A DNA stretch of 64,000 bases from a bacterium (GCA_017470245.1 JAFUEV010000058.1:1-64000); one strand, 5' to 3'; counted from the stretch's first letter, positions 36,478 to 46,389 are shown. Numbers and translations: made by a program. Notes: generated by a model not told the origin, from the letters alone.

Positions 36478-37645
36478 ATATTTTTTCCAATATTTTAAGT
36501 GCAGCAGTTTGTTTATCTGTTTTTTCAATATGATAAATTTCAAGTTCTTTATTTATTATATACAATTCATTATAATTTGACGAGAAACCTGTATCTTTTC
36601 TTGAAATATCATTAGCACAAATATAATCGCAGCCTTTTTTTGTTATTTTCTTTTTTGCATTATCAATTAAATTTTCACTTTCTGCGCAAAAACCTATTAT
36701 TGTTTGATTTTCTTTCTTTAGTTTGCACATTTCCTTCAATATATCGGGATTTTCAATAAGCTCTATTGTTAATGAATTACCGTCTTTTTTTATTTTTTGT
36801 TCGGATTTATTTTTTACTTTATAATCACTGACAGCAGCTGCCATAATCAGTGAATCGGCATTAACAAATTCAGATTTAACGGCATTATACATTTCATCTG
36901 CAGTTTGAACATTTATTACTTTATATTTTTTATTTGTATCAACAGTTGATATTAATACAACTTCTGCACCAAGTTTGTACGCATTATCAGCAAGTGCAAT
37001 ACCCATTTTCCCTGAACTGTAATTACCAATATAACGAACTGCATCAATATTCTCTTTAGTTCCGCCTGCAGTTATTACAACTTTTTTCCCTTTTAAGATT
37101 TGTTCGGGTATAAGGCAAATTTTAACGGTTTCATAAATTTTATTTATATCTGCCAGCCTGCCTTTACCTTCCGTGCCGCAAGCAAGGAATCCTACTTCCG
37201 GTTCAATTACTTTTATACCTCTGCTTTTCAAAGTTTCTATATTTTTTATTGTTGACGGATTTTCCCACATATTTATGTTCATACAAGGTGCTATAATAAC
37301 TTGTTTTTTGTATGCGCAAAAAGTTGAAGTTAAAAGATTATCACATATACCTAATGTCATTTTGGCTATAGTATTTGCACTTGCAGGGGCAATCACGAAA
37401 ATATCGGTATCATCAGTAAGTGCTATATGTTCGGGCTTATATTCTTTTATATCAAATTGCTCAATATTAACAGGATTTTGACTTAAAGATTCAAGAGTTG
37501 TTTTTGTAACAAAATTTAAAGCATTTGGAGTTATAACAACTTTTACGTTTGCATTGTTTTTTTTGAATAAACGAATTAATTCGCAAGTTTTATATGCTGC
37601 TATTGCACCTGTTATTCCTACTAATATTGTTTTTCCCGATAGCAT
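36461..37645 (-). CDS. coaBC: Bifunctional phosphopantothenoylcysteine decarboxylase/phosphopantothenate-cysteine ligase
   Basis: A 394-residue fusion that makes 4'-phosphopantetheine in CoA synthesis. The N-terminal CoaC flavoprotein (about 1-180) has GITGAIAAYK at residue 10 and the PCMNINMWENP active-site motif; the C-terminal CoaB ligase has GGTKENIDAVRYIGNYSSGKMG at its start, and a KxKK-like charged loop. Shine-Dalgarno AAGGAAA lies before the ATG. gmk ends one base before it. The last step enzyme, CoaD, is also in the window at 55.7 kb. Confidence 0.96.
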   Translation of the reverse strand: MLSGKTILVGITGAIAAYKTCELIRLFKKNNANVKVVITPNALNFVTKTTLESLSQNPVNIEQFDIKEYKPEHIALTDDTDIFVIAPASANTIAKMTLGICDNLLTSTFCAYKKQVIIAPCMNINMWENPSTIKNIETLKSRGIKVIEPEVGFLACGTEGKGRLADINKIYETVKICLIPEQILKGKKVVITAGGTKENIDAVRYIGNYSSGKMGIALADNAYKLGAEVVLISTVDTNKKYKVINVQTADEMYNAVKSEFVNADSLIMAAAVSDYKVKNKSEQKIKKDGNSLTIELIENPDILKEMCKLKKENQTIIGFCAESENLIDNAKKKITKKGCDYICANDISRKDTGFSSNYNELYIINKELEIYHIEKTDKQTAALKILEKIYGKSK

Positions 37646-37646
37646 A

Positions 37647-38204
37647 TTATTTCCTTTCCTGTTGGAATATGGCTTGCATATCGGATAAAGCCTGTTCTAA
37701 TTTATCATTAACTATTTTGTAATCAAAGTTTTTACCTGCTTCAATTTCTCTGTTTACTTGATGTAAACGTTTTTGAATAGCTTCTTCACTTTCTGTGTGT
37801 CTGCCTCTTAATCTTGCTTCAAGTTCTTCTATAGAAGGCGGCATAATAAAAATACTTATTGCTTCCGGCATTTTTTCTTTTACTTGTTTTGCACCTTGTA
37901 CTTCTATCTCTAATATTAAATCAATGCCTTGAGAAAGAGTTTTTTCAACAAAACTTTTTTTTGTACCGTAATAATTACCGCTAAATTCTGCCCATTCAAG
38001 AAATTCGTTATTATCAACCGATTTTTTAAAATCTTCTTTTGAAACAAAAAAGTAATTTACTCCGTCTTTTTCACCTTCTCTGGGAGATCTTGTTGTTGCG
38101 GATATTGATAATTTAATATTCGGATTTTGTTGCAAAAATAAATTTAAAAGAGTACCTTTTCCAACTCCCGAACATCCTGCAATTATATATAAATTTCCCT
38201 TCAT
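37647..38204 (-). CDS. gmk: Guanylate kinase
   Basis: A 185-residue P-loop kinase that converts GMP to GDP. Walker A GCSGVGKGT lies at residues 10-18, with SISATTRSPREGEKDGVNYFF (GMP binding) near 37-57 and the lid arginines in RLRGRHTESEE near 129. The ATG at 38204 has AAGGAA upstream; a longer frame to 38270 lacks a ribosome site. It begins the minus-strand run leading to coaBC, divergent from lysS. rpoZ and yicC, its frequent neighbours, are absent. Confidence 0.95.
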   Translation of the reverse strand: MKGNLYIIAGCSGVGKGTLLNLFLQQNPNIKLSISATTRSPREGEKDGVNYFFVSKEDFKKSVDNNEFLEWAEFSGNYYGTKKSFVEKTLSQGIDLILEIEVQGAKQVKEKMPEAISIFIMPPSIEELEARLRGRHTESEEAIQKRLHQVNREIEAGKNFDYKIVNDKLEQALSDMQAIFQQERK

Positions 38205-38347
38205 TTGTGTTCCTTTATAATTTTTATTGATTATAACCGAATAAAATATAATATTCCAGTATTTATTCATGTTATTTAATTTCTATATTTTTTTGATAAA
38301 GTAAATATATACAGTATTTGAATAATCCGCAAAAAATTGGAGGCAAT

Positions 38348-39847
38348 ATGCAGGAATCAAGTAATACAAAAGAAATTAATTCTTCTATAGATACAATAAG
38401 ACAGGGAAGAATACAAAAAGCACAAGACTTAAGAGAAAAAGGAATTAATCCTTATCCGTATAAATTTAATAAAACTGCATCCGCAAAACAACTTCAGGAA
38501 AAATATGCAAATCTTGCAGACGGAGAAGAAACTCAAGATACTTATAGTGTTGCAGGTAGGGTTATGGCTATTAGAAATTCCGGCATGTTTATTGACCTTA
38601 TGGATGATACAGGTAAAATTCAAATTTTTTCACACAAACAAAATATTGATGAAACAAGATTAAAATTATTAAAATTTGTAGATATTGGTGATATAGTTGG
38701 TTTTACCGGTGATATAAGAAGAACTCCACGGGGAGAATTAAGTATAAAGGCTATTGATTTTGAAATATTAACTAAATCTTTAAAACCGCTGCCTGAAAAG
38801 TTTCATGGTTTGACAGACGTAGAAACAAGATATCGTCAAAGATATGTTGATATGATTATGAATCCTGAAGTAAAAGAAACATTTAGAAAAAGAGGATTAA
38901 TAATCCAAAAAATCAGAGAATATTTAACATCACAAGGCTTTTTGGAAGTTGAAACACCAATGTTACACTCTCAAGCCGGCGGAGCAAATGCAAGACCGTT
39001 TGAAACTCATCATAATGCACTTGATATTCCGATGTATATGAGAATAGCTCCTGAACTTCATTTGAAAAGACTTATGGTTGGCGGTTTGTCAGAAAAAATA
39101 TTTGAAATTAACCGTTGTTTTAGAAATGAAGGTATAGACTCTCTTCATAATCCTGAATTTACGACTATTGAGTTATATGAAGCTTATGTTGATTACAACG
39201 ATATGATGACTTTAACGGAAAATATGGTTGCTTTTGTCGCAAGAGAAGTACTAGGAACAACCAAAATTAAATATGGAGAAAATGAAATAGATTTAACTCC
39301 GCCATGGGACAGAAAAACTATGATAGGTTCAATTAAAGAAGCAACAGGTGTTGATTTTGCAGATTATGCAACTGCAAAAGAAGCAGAAGAAGCTGCAAAG
39401 AAACTTGGTATAGAACTTGAAGAAAATATGAACTGGGGTAAAATTGTAGAAGCTGTATTTGAAGCAAAAGTTGAACCGTTTATTATACAACCTGTTCATA
39501 TAATGGATTATCCCAGAGAAATTTCTCCTTTAGCAAAAGTTCACAGACATAATCCAAGATTAACAGAACGTTTTGAATCTAAAGTAAACGGATGGGAACT
39601 TGCAAATGCATTCTCTGAACTTACAGACCCTCTTGATCAAAGAGAAAGATTTGAAGCACAAGCTTTGGCAAAAGCACAAGGCGACGAAGAAGCATGTGAT
39701 ATTGATGAAGATTTTATTAATGCACTTGAATACGGCATGCCACCGACAGGGGGTATGGGTATGGGAATAGACAGGCTTGTAATGTTACTTACAAATTCGT
39801 CTACAATTCGCGACGTTATTGCCTTTCCGACTATGAAAAACAAATAA
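38348..39847 (+). CDS. lysS: Lysine-tRNA ligase, class II
   Basis: A 499-residue class II aminoacyl-tRNA synthetase. An N-terminal OB-fold (about 60-150: VAGRVMAIRNSGMFIDL) binds the anticodon, and the catalytic domain contains motif 2 FRNEGID and motif 3 GMGMGIDRLVMLL near the C-terminus. I chose ATG at 38348, with TTGGAGG upstream, over a TTG at 38318. It is divergent from gmk and is followed by a separately promoted HU gene. Confidence 0.96.
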   Translation: MQESSNTKEINSSIDTIRQGRIQKAQDLREKGINPYPYKFNKTASAKQLQEKYANLADGEETQDTYSVAGRVMAIRNSGMFIDLMDDTGKIQIFSHKQNIDETRLKLLKFVDIGDIVGFTGDIRRTPRGELSIKAIDFEILTKSLKPLPEKFHGLTDVETRYRQRYVDMIMNPEVKETFRKRGLIIQKIREYLTSQGFLEVETPMLHSQAGGANARPFETHHNALDIPMYMRIAPELHLKRLMVGGLSEKIFEINRCFRNEGIDSLHNPEFTTIELYEAYVDYNDMMTLTENMVAFVAREVLGTTKIKYGENEIDLTPPWDRKTMIGSIKEATGVDFADYATAKEAEEAAKKLGIELEENMNWGKIVEAVFEAKVEPFIIQPVHIMDYPREISPLAKVHRHNPRLTERFESKVNGWELANAFSELTDPLDQRERFEAQALAKAQGDEEACDIDEDFINALEYGMPPTGGMGMGIDRLVMLLTNSSTIRDVIAFPTMKNK

Positions 39848-39884
39848 CTATGCCACAAATAAAGTCTGTATTGAAAATTACTTA

Positions 39885-39912
39885 TTGACTATTTCAAAAA
39901 AACCGCTATAAT
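39885..39912 (+). promoter_or_regulatory. Sigma70-type promoter of the HU gene
   Basis: TTGACT (39885-39890), 16 bases, then perfect TATAAT (39907-39912). It is among the closest matches to the consensus in the window, fitting an abundant protein. Confidence 0.7.
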
Positions 39913-39947
39913 CATAAGTGTGGTATTTAAGGAAAGGGGTTTAAACC

Positions 39948-40241
39948 ATGAATAAAGAAGAATTAGTACAAGAAGTATCAAAAAAAGCAAAAGTTACTCA
40001 AAAGGATGCAGCTGAAGTTTTAAATGCTATAATGGGTACAATTGAAAAAACAGTTGCTAAAGGTAAAAAAGTTACTTTAGTTGGTTTCGGTACATTTGAA
40101 GCTAGAAAAAGAGCTGCAAGAACAGGTCGCAATCCTCAAACAGGCGCTAAAATTAAAATTGCAGCTAAGACTGCTCCTGTATTTACAGCTGGTAAAAAAT
40201 TCAAAGAAATTGTTGATGGCAAAGTAGCTGCTAAGAAATAG
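39948..40241 (+). CDS. hup: HU-family DNA-binding protein
   Basis: A 97-residue nucleoid protein. The N-terminal helices start MNKEELVQEVSKK, then KVTLVGFGTFEARKRAARTGRNPQTG near residues 45-70 is the HU signature with its DNA-binding arm. It binds DNA without much sequence preference and bends it. AAGGAAAGGGG gives a strong ribosome site. A strong terminator follows. Confidence 0.97.
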   Translation: MNKEELVQEVSKKAKVTQKDAAEVLNAIMGTIEKTVAKGKKVTLVGFGTFEARKRAARTGRNPQTGAKIKIAAKTAPVFTAGKKFKEIVDGKVAAKK

Positions 40242-40263
40242 TTTCTTAAATTTTAAGATATGT

Positions 40264-40301
40264 AAAGAGGTAAATAAGTTAGCTTATTTACCTCTTTTTT
40301 T
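40264..40301 (+). terminator. Intrinsic terminator after HU
   Basis: A 15-pair stem AAAGAGGTAAATAAG/CTTATTTACCTCTTT with a four-base loop and T run. It ends about 17 bases before the mutS2 start, so mutS2 depends on read-through or on a promoter inside the hairpin. Confidence 0.93.
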
Positions 40302-40317
40302 GTTGTTTAATAAGACT

Positions 40318-42687
40318 ATGGCTAAATTAGTAACCGAAATATTAGAATTTGATAAAGTTCTTTCTTATCTTAGTGATTATGCTATAAGTACATTAGGTAA
40401 AGAAAGATGTCTTAATGCATTAATTTTTGATAATATTGATACAATTAACAAAGAATTATTGCTTACTACACAAGCCAGAACTATTGTTAATAATGCTTTA
40501 AATGTTCCTTTAGATAACATTTTTGATATTGAAAAAAGCCTTAATGATGCAAAAAAACAAATGCGATTATCGGAACAAGAAATTGTTGATATTGCTAAAA
40601 CACTAAGAACTTCAAGGTTAATGAAAAATTTTTTGGATAGTATTTCTAAAGATTTTTTTGAGCTATCTGAAATGAAAAATAAACTTTTCCCCAATAAAGA
40701 GCTTGAAGACAGGATTTTTAATACATTTACACCTTCATATATCGTAAAAGAAGATGCTACTCCTGAATTAAAACGATTGTATCAAATGTTAAGAGATACA
40801 AATTCAAATGTTAAGACATGTGTATCTTCTTTGTTACAAAATTCCGATTTCACATCTAATTTACAAGATACGGTTTATACACAAAGAGATGGAAGAACTG
40901 TTTTTCAAGTAAAAGCTGAGTGTAAAAATAAGGTATCAGGTATTGTTCATGATGTTTCTCAAAGTAATCAAACTTTTTTTATAGAACCTGAAATTTTGGT
41001 TGGTTTAAATAATAAACTTAGAGAAATTGAAATACAAATTAATATTGAAACTGAAAGAATATTAAAATCTTTATCTTTAGAAATCGGAAATATAGCAGTA
41101 GATATAAAAACATCAAATCTTCAATTAGTAGAATTGGATTTTATATTTGCAAAAGCAAAGTATTCTGCATCTTTTGACGGTACTGCCGCAAAAATTTCTG
41201 AACAAAAGCAAATAAATTTAAAATTTATGAGAAATCCGATTTTAATAAAATCTAAAAAAGATATAGTAGAAAATGATTTTTATATGGACTCAAATAAAAA
41301 CTGTATGGTTATTACGGGCTCTAATACTGGTGGTAAGACGGTTGTTTTAAAAACAGTAGGATTATGTACTCTTATGACTAAAGCAGGGCTTCATATCCCA
41401 TGCTATGAAGCTGAAATCTATCCTTTTAAAAAAATATATTCTGATATTGGTGATGAACAGAGTATTGTCCAAAATCTTTCTACTTTTTCATCTCACATGA
41501 CAAATATTGTTAATATAGTTAACCATGCTGATTATGATACGTTAATATTACTTGATGAAATAGCAGCTGGTACTGATCCGAAAGAAGGTGCTTCCTTGGC
41601 TCAGTCAATATTGGAATATTTGCAAAAGAGAGGAGCATTTATTGTTGTAACAACTCACTATGGAGAGTTAAAATCTCTTGCTTATCTTAATCAAGGGTTT
41701 GTTAATGCATCTGTTGAATTTAATATTAATACTTTGCAGCCTACGTATAAACTTTTAATAGGTATTCCCGGTGCAAGTAATGCTATTTCCATAGGTAAAA
41801 ATTTAGGATTAAAAGAAGAAATTATAAATAAAGCCAGAGATACATATTTCAATCAAAAAGATAATACGGCTAAAGTGCTTGAAGAATTGCAAAAAACTCA
41901 ACAAGAATTAACTGATTCAAAAAAAGTAATTGAAGAAAAAGAGGAAAATGTAAGGCGTTTAGAACAAAGTCTTAATGATAAATTAAATGAAATCAAAAAA
42001 GATAAAAAGAAAAATATCGGCATATATAAAAAGAAATATGAAACTTCAATTGAAGAAGCAAGAGATGAAATAAAAGATATTTTAAAGCAAATGCGTGAAG
42101 AAAAATCAGAGAAAATTGCACGCAGAAGTTTCCACAGATTAGCCGGTATAGAAACGGCGATGCGTTCGGAATTTCGTAAAGATGAGGATGAAATAGCAGA
42201 AAAATATACTCCTATTGATTGGACTACCGTAAAAATAGGCGATAAAGTTATGGTAAAGGAATTTAATCAAGAAGTAACAATTCTTGAAATGCCTGACAGA
42301 AATAAAAATGTTAAAGTCCAAATGGGGATATTAACGACAAGAATAAAACAAAATAAACTTGCTGTATTAAATAAATCTTTAATAAAGCGAGAACAAAAAG
42401 CAAAAGGAACTTATAAGAAAAATTTTGAAATAGAAAAACGTTCATTATCTCAAACACTGGATTTAAGAGGCTACAGATGTGAAGAAGCCTTAGATGAAAT
42501 TGAAACATATCTTGATAAAGCCAGTCTTGTTAATTTAACCCCTGTATATATTATTCACGGTCATGGTACAGGAGCCTTAAAACAAGTAATAAGAGATTAT
42601 CTTGCGCATTCGCCTTATGTTGCAAAATTCCGTCCCGGAGAAAACACTGAAGGCGGTGACGGTGTCAGTGTTGTTGATATAAATTAA
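40318..42687 (+). CDS. mutS2: Endonuclease MutS2
   Basis: A 789-residue member of the MutS2 family, thought to suppress recombination or rescue collided ribosomes. The ATPase has TGSNTGGKT (Walker A) near residue 335 and LLDEIAAGTDP (Walker B) near 410, then a long coiled coil (about 515-620), and a C-terminal Smr domain with LDLRGYRCEEAL and HGHGTGALK that acts as a nuclease in other proteins. No N-terminal mismatch domain of MutS is present. The ATG at 40318 lacks a Shine-Dalgarno sequence; a TTG at 40300 lies in the terminator hairpin. Confidence 0.95.
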   Translation: MAKLVTEILEFDKVLSYLSDYAISTLGKERCLNALIFDNIDTINKELLLTTQARTIVNNALNVPLDNIFDIEKSLNDAKKQMRLSEQEIVDIAKTLRTSRLMKNFLDSISKDFFELSEMKNKLFPNKELEDRIFNTFTPSYIVKEDATPELKRLYQMLRDTNSNVKTCVSSLLQNSDFTSNLQDTVYTQRDGRTVFQVKAECKNKVSGIVHDVSQSNQTFFIEPEILVGLNNKLREIEIQINIETERILKSLSLEIGNIAVDIKTSNLQLVELDFIFAKAKYSASFDGTAAKISEQKQINLKFMRNPILIKSKKDIVENDFYMDSNKNCMVITGSNTGGKTVVLKTVGLCTLMTKAGLHIPCYEAEIYPFKKIYSDIGDEQSIVQNLSTFSSHMTNIVNIVNHADYDTLILLDEIAAGTDPKEGASLAQSILEYLQKRGAFIVVTTHYGELKSLAYLNQGFVNASVEFNINTLQPTYKLLIGIPGASNAISIGKNLGLKEEIINKARDTYFNQKDNTAKVLEELQKTQQELTDSKKVIEEKEENVRRLEQSLNDKLNEIKKDKKKNIGIYKKKYETSIEEARDEIKDILKQMREEKSEKIARRSFHRLAGIETAMRSEFRKDEDEIAEKYTPIDWTTVKIGDKVMVKEFNQEVTILEMPDRNKNVKVQMGILTTRIKQNKLAVLNKSLIKREQKAKGTYKKNFEIEKRSLSQTLDLRGYRCEEALDEIETYLDKASLVNLTPVYIIHGHGTGALKQVIRDYLAHSPYVAKFRPGENTEGGDGVSVVDIN

Positions 42688-42696
42688 TTATAATAG

Positions 42697-43830
42697 TTAT
42701 TCTTTGTATTGAAATTCATAGCCTTTTATCAATGTTTTTTCAATTCCCTTTGCAAAAGTCCTTCGGGCACTCCAATATGATAAATGAGCAAATATAAATA
42801 ATCTTTTTGCCCATATATTTGAATTATTATAAATTACACCTTTTGGATTTTTAATATCCATTTTAATATATTTTTCGATTTCTTTAATTTTTAAATTTTG
42901 ACTTGTTGAAAAACCTAAAGGATCTTCTTTAAAATTAACGCTTATCAGAAACATATCATTTTCAAGAATATATTTAGTCATTAACCTATTATAGTAGTTT
43001 AATTCATATTTATCATCAAATAAGTCAGAGTAAAATAATGGTAAGGGATTTGCAAAATTAACAACACCTATAACATTCTTATTTGGAGCACATACATTTT
43101 CCGTTATTTCATTTAATTTTAAATAATTATTTTTTAAGAGTTTTTTATTTGTATTTAATATAAAATCTCCGGAAGGTGATAAAGAACCTATATCTGCATT
43201 GTTTTTTAATAATGCAGCCATACATGTATTGTTTTGAGGATAGTTTTTAACCAGCATTTTTATATCATTATCCGCATTTAAATTTTTAAAAAATTCTTGT
43301 AAATTAATATAGCGCAATTTATTAAACATATATTCGTATGTTATAAAAGCACCTGCTGAATATCCGTATAATACAACATTATTTCCTTTTTCTACTTCTT
43401 TTTTTATTGTTGTATTTAATTCATCAAGAACAGGTAACATGTTGTTAGGTTTTTGAATCCATATTGCATCATGCAGATTTTCTATAATAATCTTTTTTGC
43501 AAAATAAGCAAAAGGGGCATTCCAATGAAATCTATTTTTATTTTTTACATAATTCAAGTCAGTTTTGCTATTGTATCCCCAAAAGAAAATAACGGGAGCT
43601 TTATTTATATTAATATTATTTAACTTTTTATAATATTTTTCTATTTTTTTATTAGATTGAAAATTTTTTACTAAAACGGGGTGTAATTTTTTTACACCAT
43701 CTTCATACCAATTTTTCATTTTAATGTTGTTATTATTTGAGCCGTTTATATATATAAAACTTACATCAGAAGCAAGACAAACAATATTAAAATTTAAAAT
43801 AATAATTATAATTAAAACAAATTTTATCAT
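42697..43830 (-). CDS. Exported alpha/beta-hydrolase-like protein
   Basis: A 377-residue protein. Residues 1-20 are a hydrophobic signal peptide (cleavage near CLA-SD). GYSAG at 156-160 has the serine hydrolase nucleophile elbow G-x-S-x-G (S158). The start of the mature part (FIYINGSNNN) and APVIFFWGY fit a lipase-type alpha/beta-hydrolase. The catalytic acid and histidine cannot be picked with certainty. Substrate unknown. It lies near the his genes without overlap; it may be an unrelated downstream gene. Confidence 0.72.
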   Translation of the reverse strand: MIKFVLIIIIILNFNIVCLASDVSFIYINGSNNNNIKMKNWYEDGVKKLHPVLVKNFQSNKKIEKYYKKLNNININKAPVIFFWGYNSKTDLNYVKNKNRFHWNAPFAYFAKKIIIENLHDAIWIQKPNNMLPVLDELNTTIKKEVEKGNNVVLYGYSAGAFITYEYMFNKLRYINLQEFFKNLNADNDIKMLVKNYPQNNTCMAALLKNNADIGSLSPSGDFILNTNKKLLKNNYLKLNEITENVCAPNKNVIGVVNFANPLPLFYSDLFDDKYELNYYNRLMTKYILENDMFLISVNFKEDPLGFSTSQNLKIKEIEKYIKMDIKNPKGVIYNNSNIWAKRLFIFAHLSYWSARRTFAKGIEKTLIKGYEFQYKE

Positions 43831-43909
43831 AATGAAAATATATCATTACAATAATTTGATTATATCCGACAGTTTGGTAATATATTATTTTTTACTGTGG
43901 TTTTGTACA

Positions 43910-45151
43910 TTATTGCATTCTTACGTCTGCAGCAAGTTTATGAGCATATAAACCCTCTTTCTCTGCCAAAAGAGAAGCATTTTTTGCTGTTTCTTGTATG
44001 GAAGAAGAATTTATTATTTGATAGGTTTGAATTTTAAAATAATCAAATACACTTAACCCTCCTGAATATTTTGCAACCTGATTTGTGGGAAGTGTGTGGT
44101 TTGTACCTGATACATAATCTCCGAATACTTCTGCACTATAATTTCCGATAAATAATGAACCGTAATTTTTAAATTCCATAATATTTTGATTATTGTCAAT
44201 ACAAAGTTCAAGATGTTCTGGGGCTTTGTCATTTGCCAGTTTTATAGCTTCTTCCATAGAATTTATAATTACTGCTATTGATTTATCATAGGATACTTGA
44301 GCTATTTCCTTTGTCGGCAAAGTCTTTAAATATTCTTGAGCTTTTTTATCAACATTTTGCGCAAATTCTTTAGAAAAACATATTAAAAAGGCTCTTGCAT
44401 CTTTATCATGTTCGCATTGAGCCAGCATATCCGCTGCAATAAAATCGGTATTTGCATTGTCATCAGCAACTATTAATACTTCTGACGGTCCTGCAAGAAA
44501 GTCTATACCGCATTCTCCAAATACTTGTTTTTTTGCAGATGTGACAAATTTATTGCCGGGTCCTACTATTTTATTAACTTTTTCAATTGATTCCGTTCCG
44601 TAAGCCATTGCTGCAATACCTTGAACACCGCCTATTGCATATATTTCATCCGCACCTGCAAGATGTGCTGCAGCTATTGTTATGTCTTTTATTTTGGGGG
44701 ACATTGCAATAATTCGTTTTACACCTGCAACTTTTGCTGGAACTATTGTCATAATTGCACTGCTTGGCAGAGGATAGTTTCCTCCGGGGATATAACAACC
44801 GACTGATTCTAACGGAACTATTTTTTGTCCCAATGTATTACCGTTTACGTTTACTTCAATTTCTTTTACGCTGTTAAACTGTGCCTGTGCAAATCGTTGA
44901 ACATTTTTTATTGCAAATTTTATAGTCTGTATTGTTTTTTCATCTACATTAGAAATTGCATTTTGTATTTCTTTATTTGTTAAACGAAAATTTTTTATAT
45001 CTCCGTCACCAAATTTTTGGGAGTATTCTTTTATTGCTTTATCTCCGTTTTTGCGAACATTTTCGATAATATCATTAACGGAAGAAATACTTTCAAATTC
45101 TATTTTTGAAAAAAATGTTTTATCAAGTTCTTTATAATTGTATATTTTCAT
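43910..45151 (-). CDS. hisD: Histidinol dehydrogenase
   Basis: Zn and NAD enzyme for the last two steps of histidine synthesis. The 413-residue sequence has GGNYPLPSSAIMTIVPA near residue 125, the signature GPGNKFVTSAKKQVFG near 200, and zinc/catalytic residues in CEHD and EHLELC. It lies 11 bases after the HisA-HisI-HisE fusion gene, in one transcript. Other his genes (hisB, hisC, hisF, hisH) are not in the window; hisG is at 50 kb. Confidence 0.96.
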   Translation of the reverse strand: MKIYNYKELDKTFFSKIEFESISSVNDIIENVRKNGDKAIKEYSQKFGDGDIKNFRLTNKEIQNAISNVDEKTIQTIKFAIKNVQRFAQAQFNSVKEIEVNVNGNTLGQKIVPLESVGCYIPGGNYPLPSSAIMTIVPAKVAGVKRIIAMSPKIKDITIAAAHLAGADEIYAIGGVQGIAAMAYGTESIEKVNKIVGPGNKFVTSAKKQVFGECGIDFLAGPSEVLIVADDNANTDFIAADMLAQCEHDKDARAFLICFSKEFAQNVDKKAQEYLKTLPTKEIAQVSYDKSIAVIINSMEEAIKLANDKAPEHLELCIDNNQNIMEFKNYGSLFIGNYSAEVFGDYVSGTNHTLPTNQVAKYSGGLSVFDYFKIQTYQIINSSSIQETAKNASLLAEKEGLYAHKLAADVRMQ

Positions 45152-45162
45152 AAAATACCTTC

Positions 45163-46389
45163 TTACTTGGTTCTGGATGCTAAATTATTAATAATATCCT
45201 GAGGTGTGACATTATGTAGTGCCATAAATGTAAGCATGTGATATGCTAAGTCACTTGCTTCCCATTCTAAACCATCGCCAAGTTCAAAATTTACCGACTC
45301 AAATGCTTCTTCCATAACTTTACGTTTTAAGTAAAATTCATTCTTAAACAGTTTTGTTGTGTATGAATTTTCGGGCAGTTTGTTTTTTCTGTCTAAAAGC
45401 AGATTGTATAATTCGTTTATACAAAATTCTCTGTCTTCAAAACAGGAATATCTGCCTGTATGACAAGCATTACCTTTTTGTTTAACTTTAAATAATATGG
45501 CATCCTGGTCACAATCAAATTTTGCACTTATCAATTCTTGAGTATTACCTGATGTTAATCCTTTTGTCCATAATTCTTGTCTTGAACGACTGTAATATGT
45601 TGCTAAACCTTCAGATAAAGATTTTTTTAATGAATCTTTATTTGAATAAGCAAGCATCAAAACCTGTTTCGTTTCTATATCTTGAACTATAGTCGGTATT
45701 AATCCGTTTTGTTTCTCAAAATCCATAACAGCAACATAAGCATCCTCAAGGTTTAGTGCTCCGGTATATATGCACATACCCAGTTGGGTAGATACATTCA
45801 TTTTATTTAAAGTAACTATTTCTTCTATTGTTGAAATACCGCCTGCCGCGATTAGTGTCTTTTGGGTTAAAGCTCTGATTTTCTTTATTGCATCTATGTC
45901 AGTACCTTGCATCATGCCTTCTTTATCAACAATTGTGTATAAATAGCCTGCACATAAATCATCAAATCTTTTTACATATTCTTCTGGTGAAAAATCAACT
46001 TCTTTTGTCCAGCCTTCTGTGGTAACTTTGCCTTGTTTAGAATCAATAGCAACCAGTACTTTATCTTTTGGTAATTTCGATAAAAATTCTTCATTTGCAG
46101 CTGTACCGATGATTATTTGTTTTGCACCATTTGCAAGAATTCTTTTTGCTTTTTCTTTATCTCTTATTCCGCCACCAACTCTGCAATGGGCTATTTTGCA
46201 GATTTCTTTTATAAGGGCTTCATTATCTCCCTTATTCATTGCTGCATCTAAATCGATAACGCTTATTTCACCAAAACGGGAATAATATTTTGCAAGTTCC
46301 ACTACATTATCTTTTTCAAGAACTTTTTCTTTTCCCTGTCTTAATTGCACTGCCTTACCGCCCATTAAGTCAATACTTGGAATAATCAT
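45163..46389 (-). CDS. Trifunctional HisA-HisI-HisE fusion protein
   Basis: A 408-residue fusion covering three consecutive steps of histidine synthesis. Residues 1-225 are HisA, a TIM barrel with D7 in PSIDL and D115 in VAIDSKQG as expected acid/base. Residues 226-320 are HisI (PR-AMP cyclohydrolase) with YYSRSR, WTKG, DCDQD and ACHTGRYSCF zinc ligands. Residues 322-408 are HisE (PR-ATP pyrophosphatase) with SYTTKL, EEAFE and DLAYH. HisI-HisE fusions are common, and the HisA addition is unusual to me. There is no frame break or stop between domains. It precedes hisD. Confidence 0.93.
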   Translation of the reverse strand: MIIPSIDLMGGKAVQLRQGKEKVLEKDNVVELAKYYSRFGEISVIDLDAAMNKGDNEALIKEICKIAHCRVGGGIRDKEKAKRILANGAKQIIIGTAANEEFLSKLPKDKVLVAIDSKQGKVTTEGWTKEVDFSPEEYVKRFDDLCAGYLYTIVDKEGMMQGTDIDAIKKIRALTQKTLIAAGGISTIEEIVTLNKMNVSTQLGMCIYTGALNLEDAYVAVMDFEKQNGLIPTIVQDIETKQVLMLAYSNKDSLKKSLSEGLATYYSRSRQELWTKGLTSGNTQELISAKFDCDQDAILFKVKQKGNACHTGRYSCFEDREFCINELYNLLLDRKNKLPENSYTTKLFKNEFYLKRKVMEEAFESVNFELGDGLEWEASDLAYHMLTFMALHNVTPQDIINNLASRTK

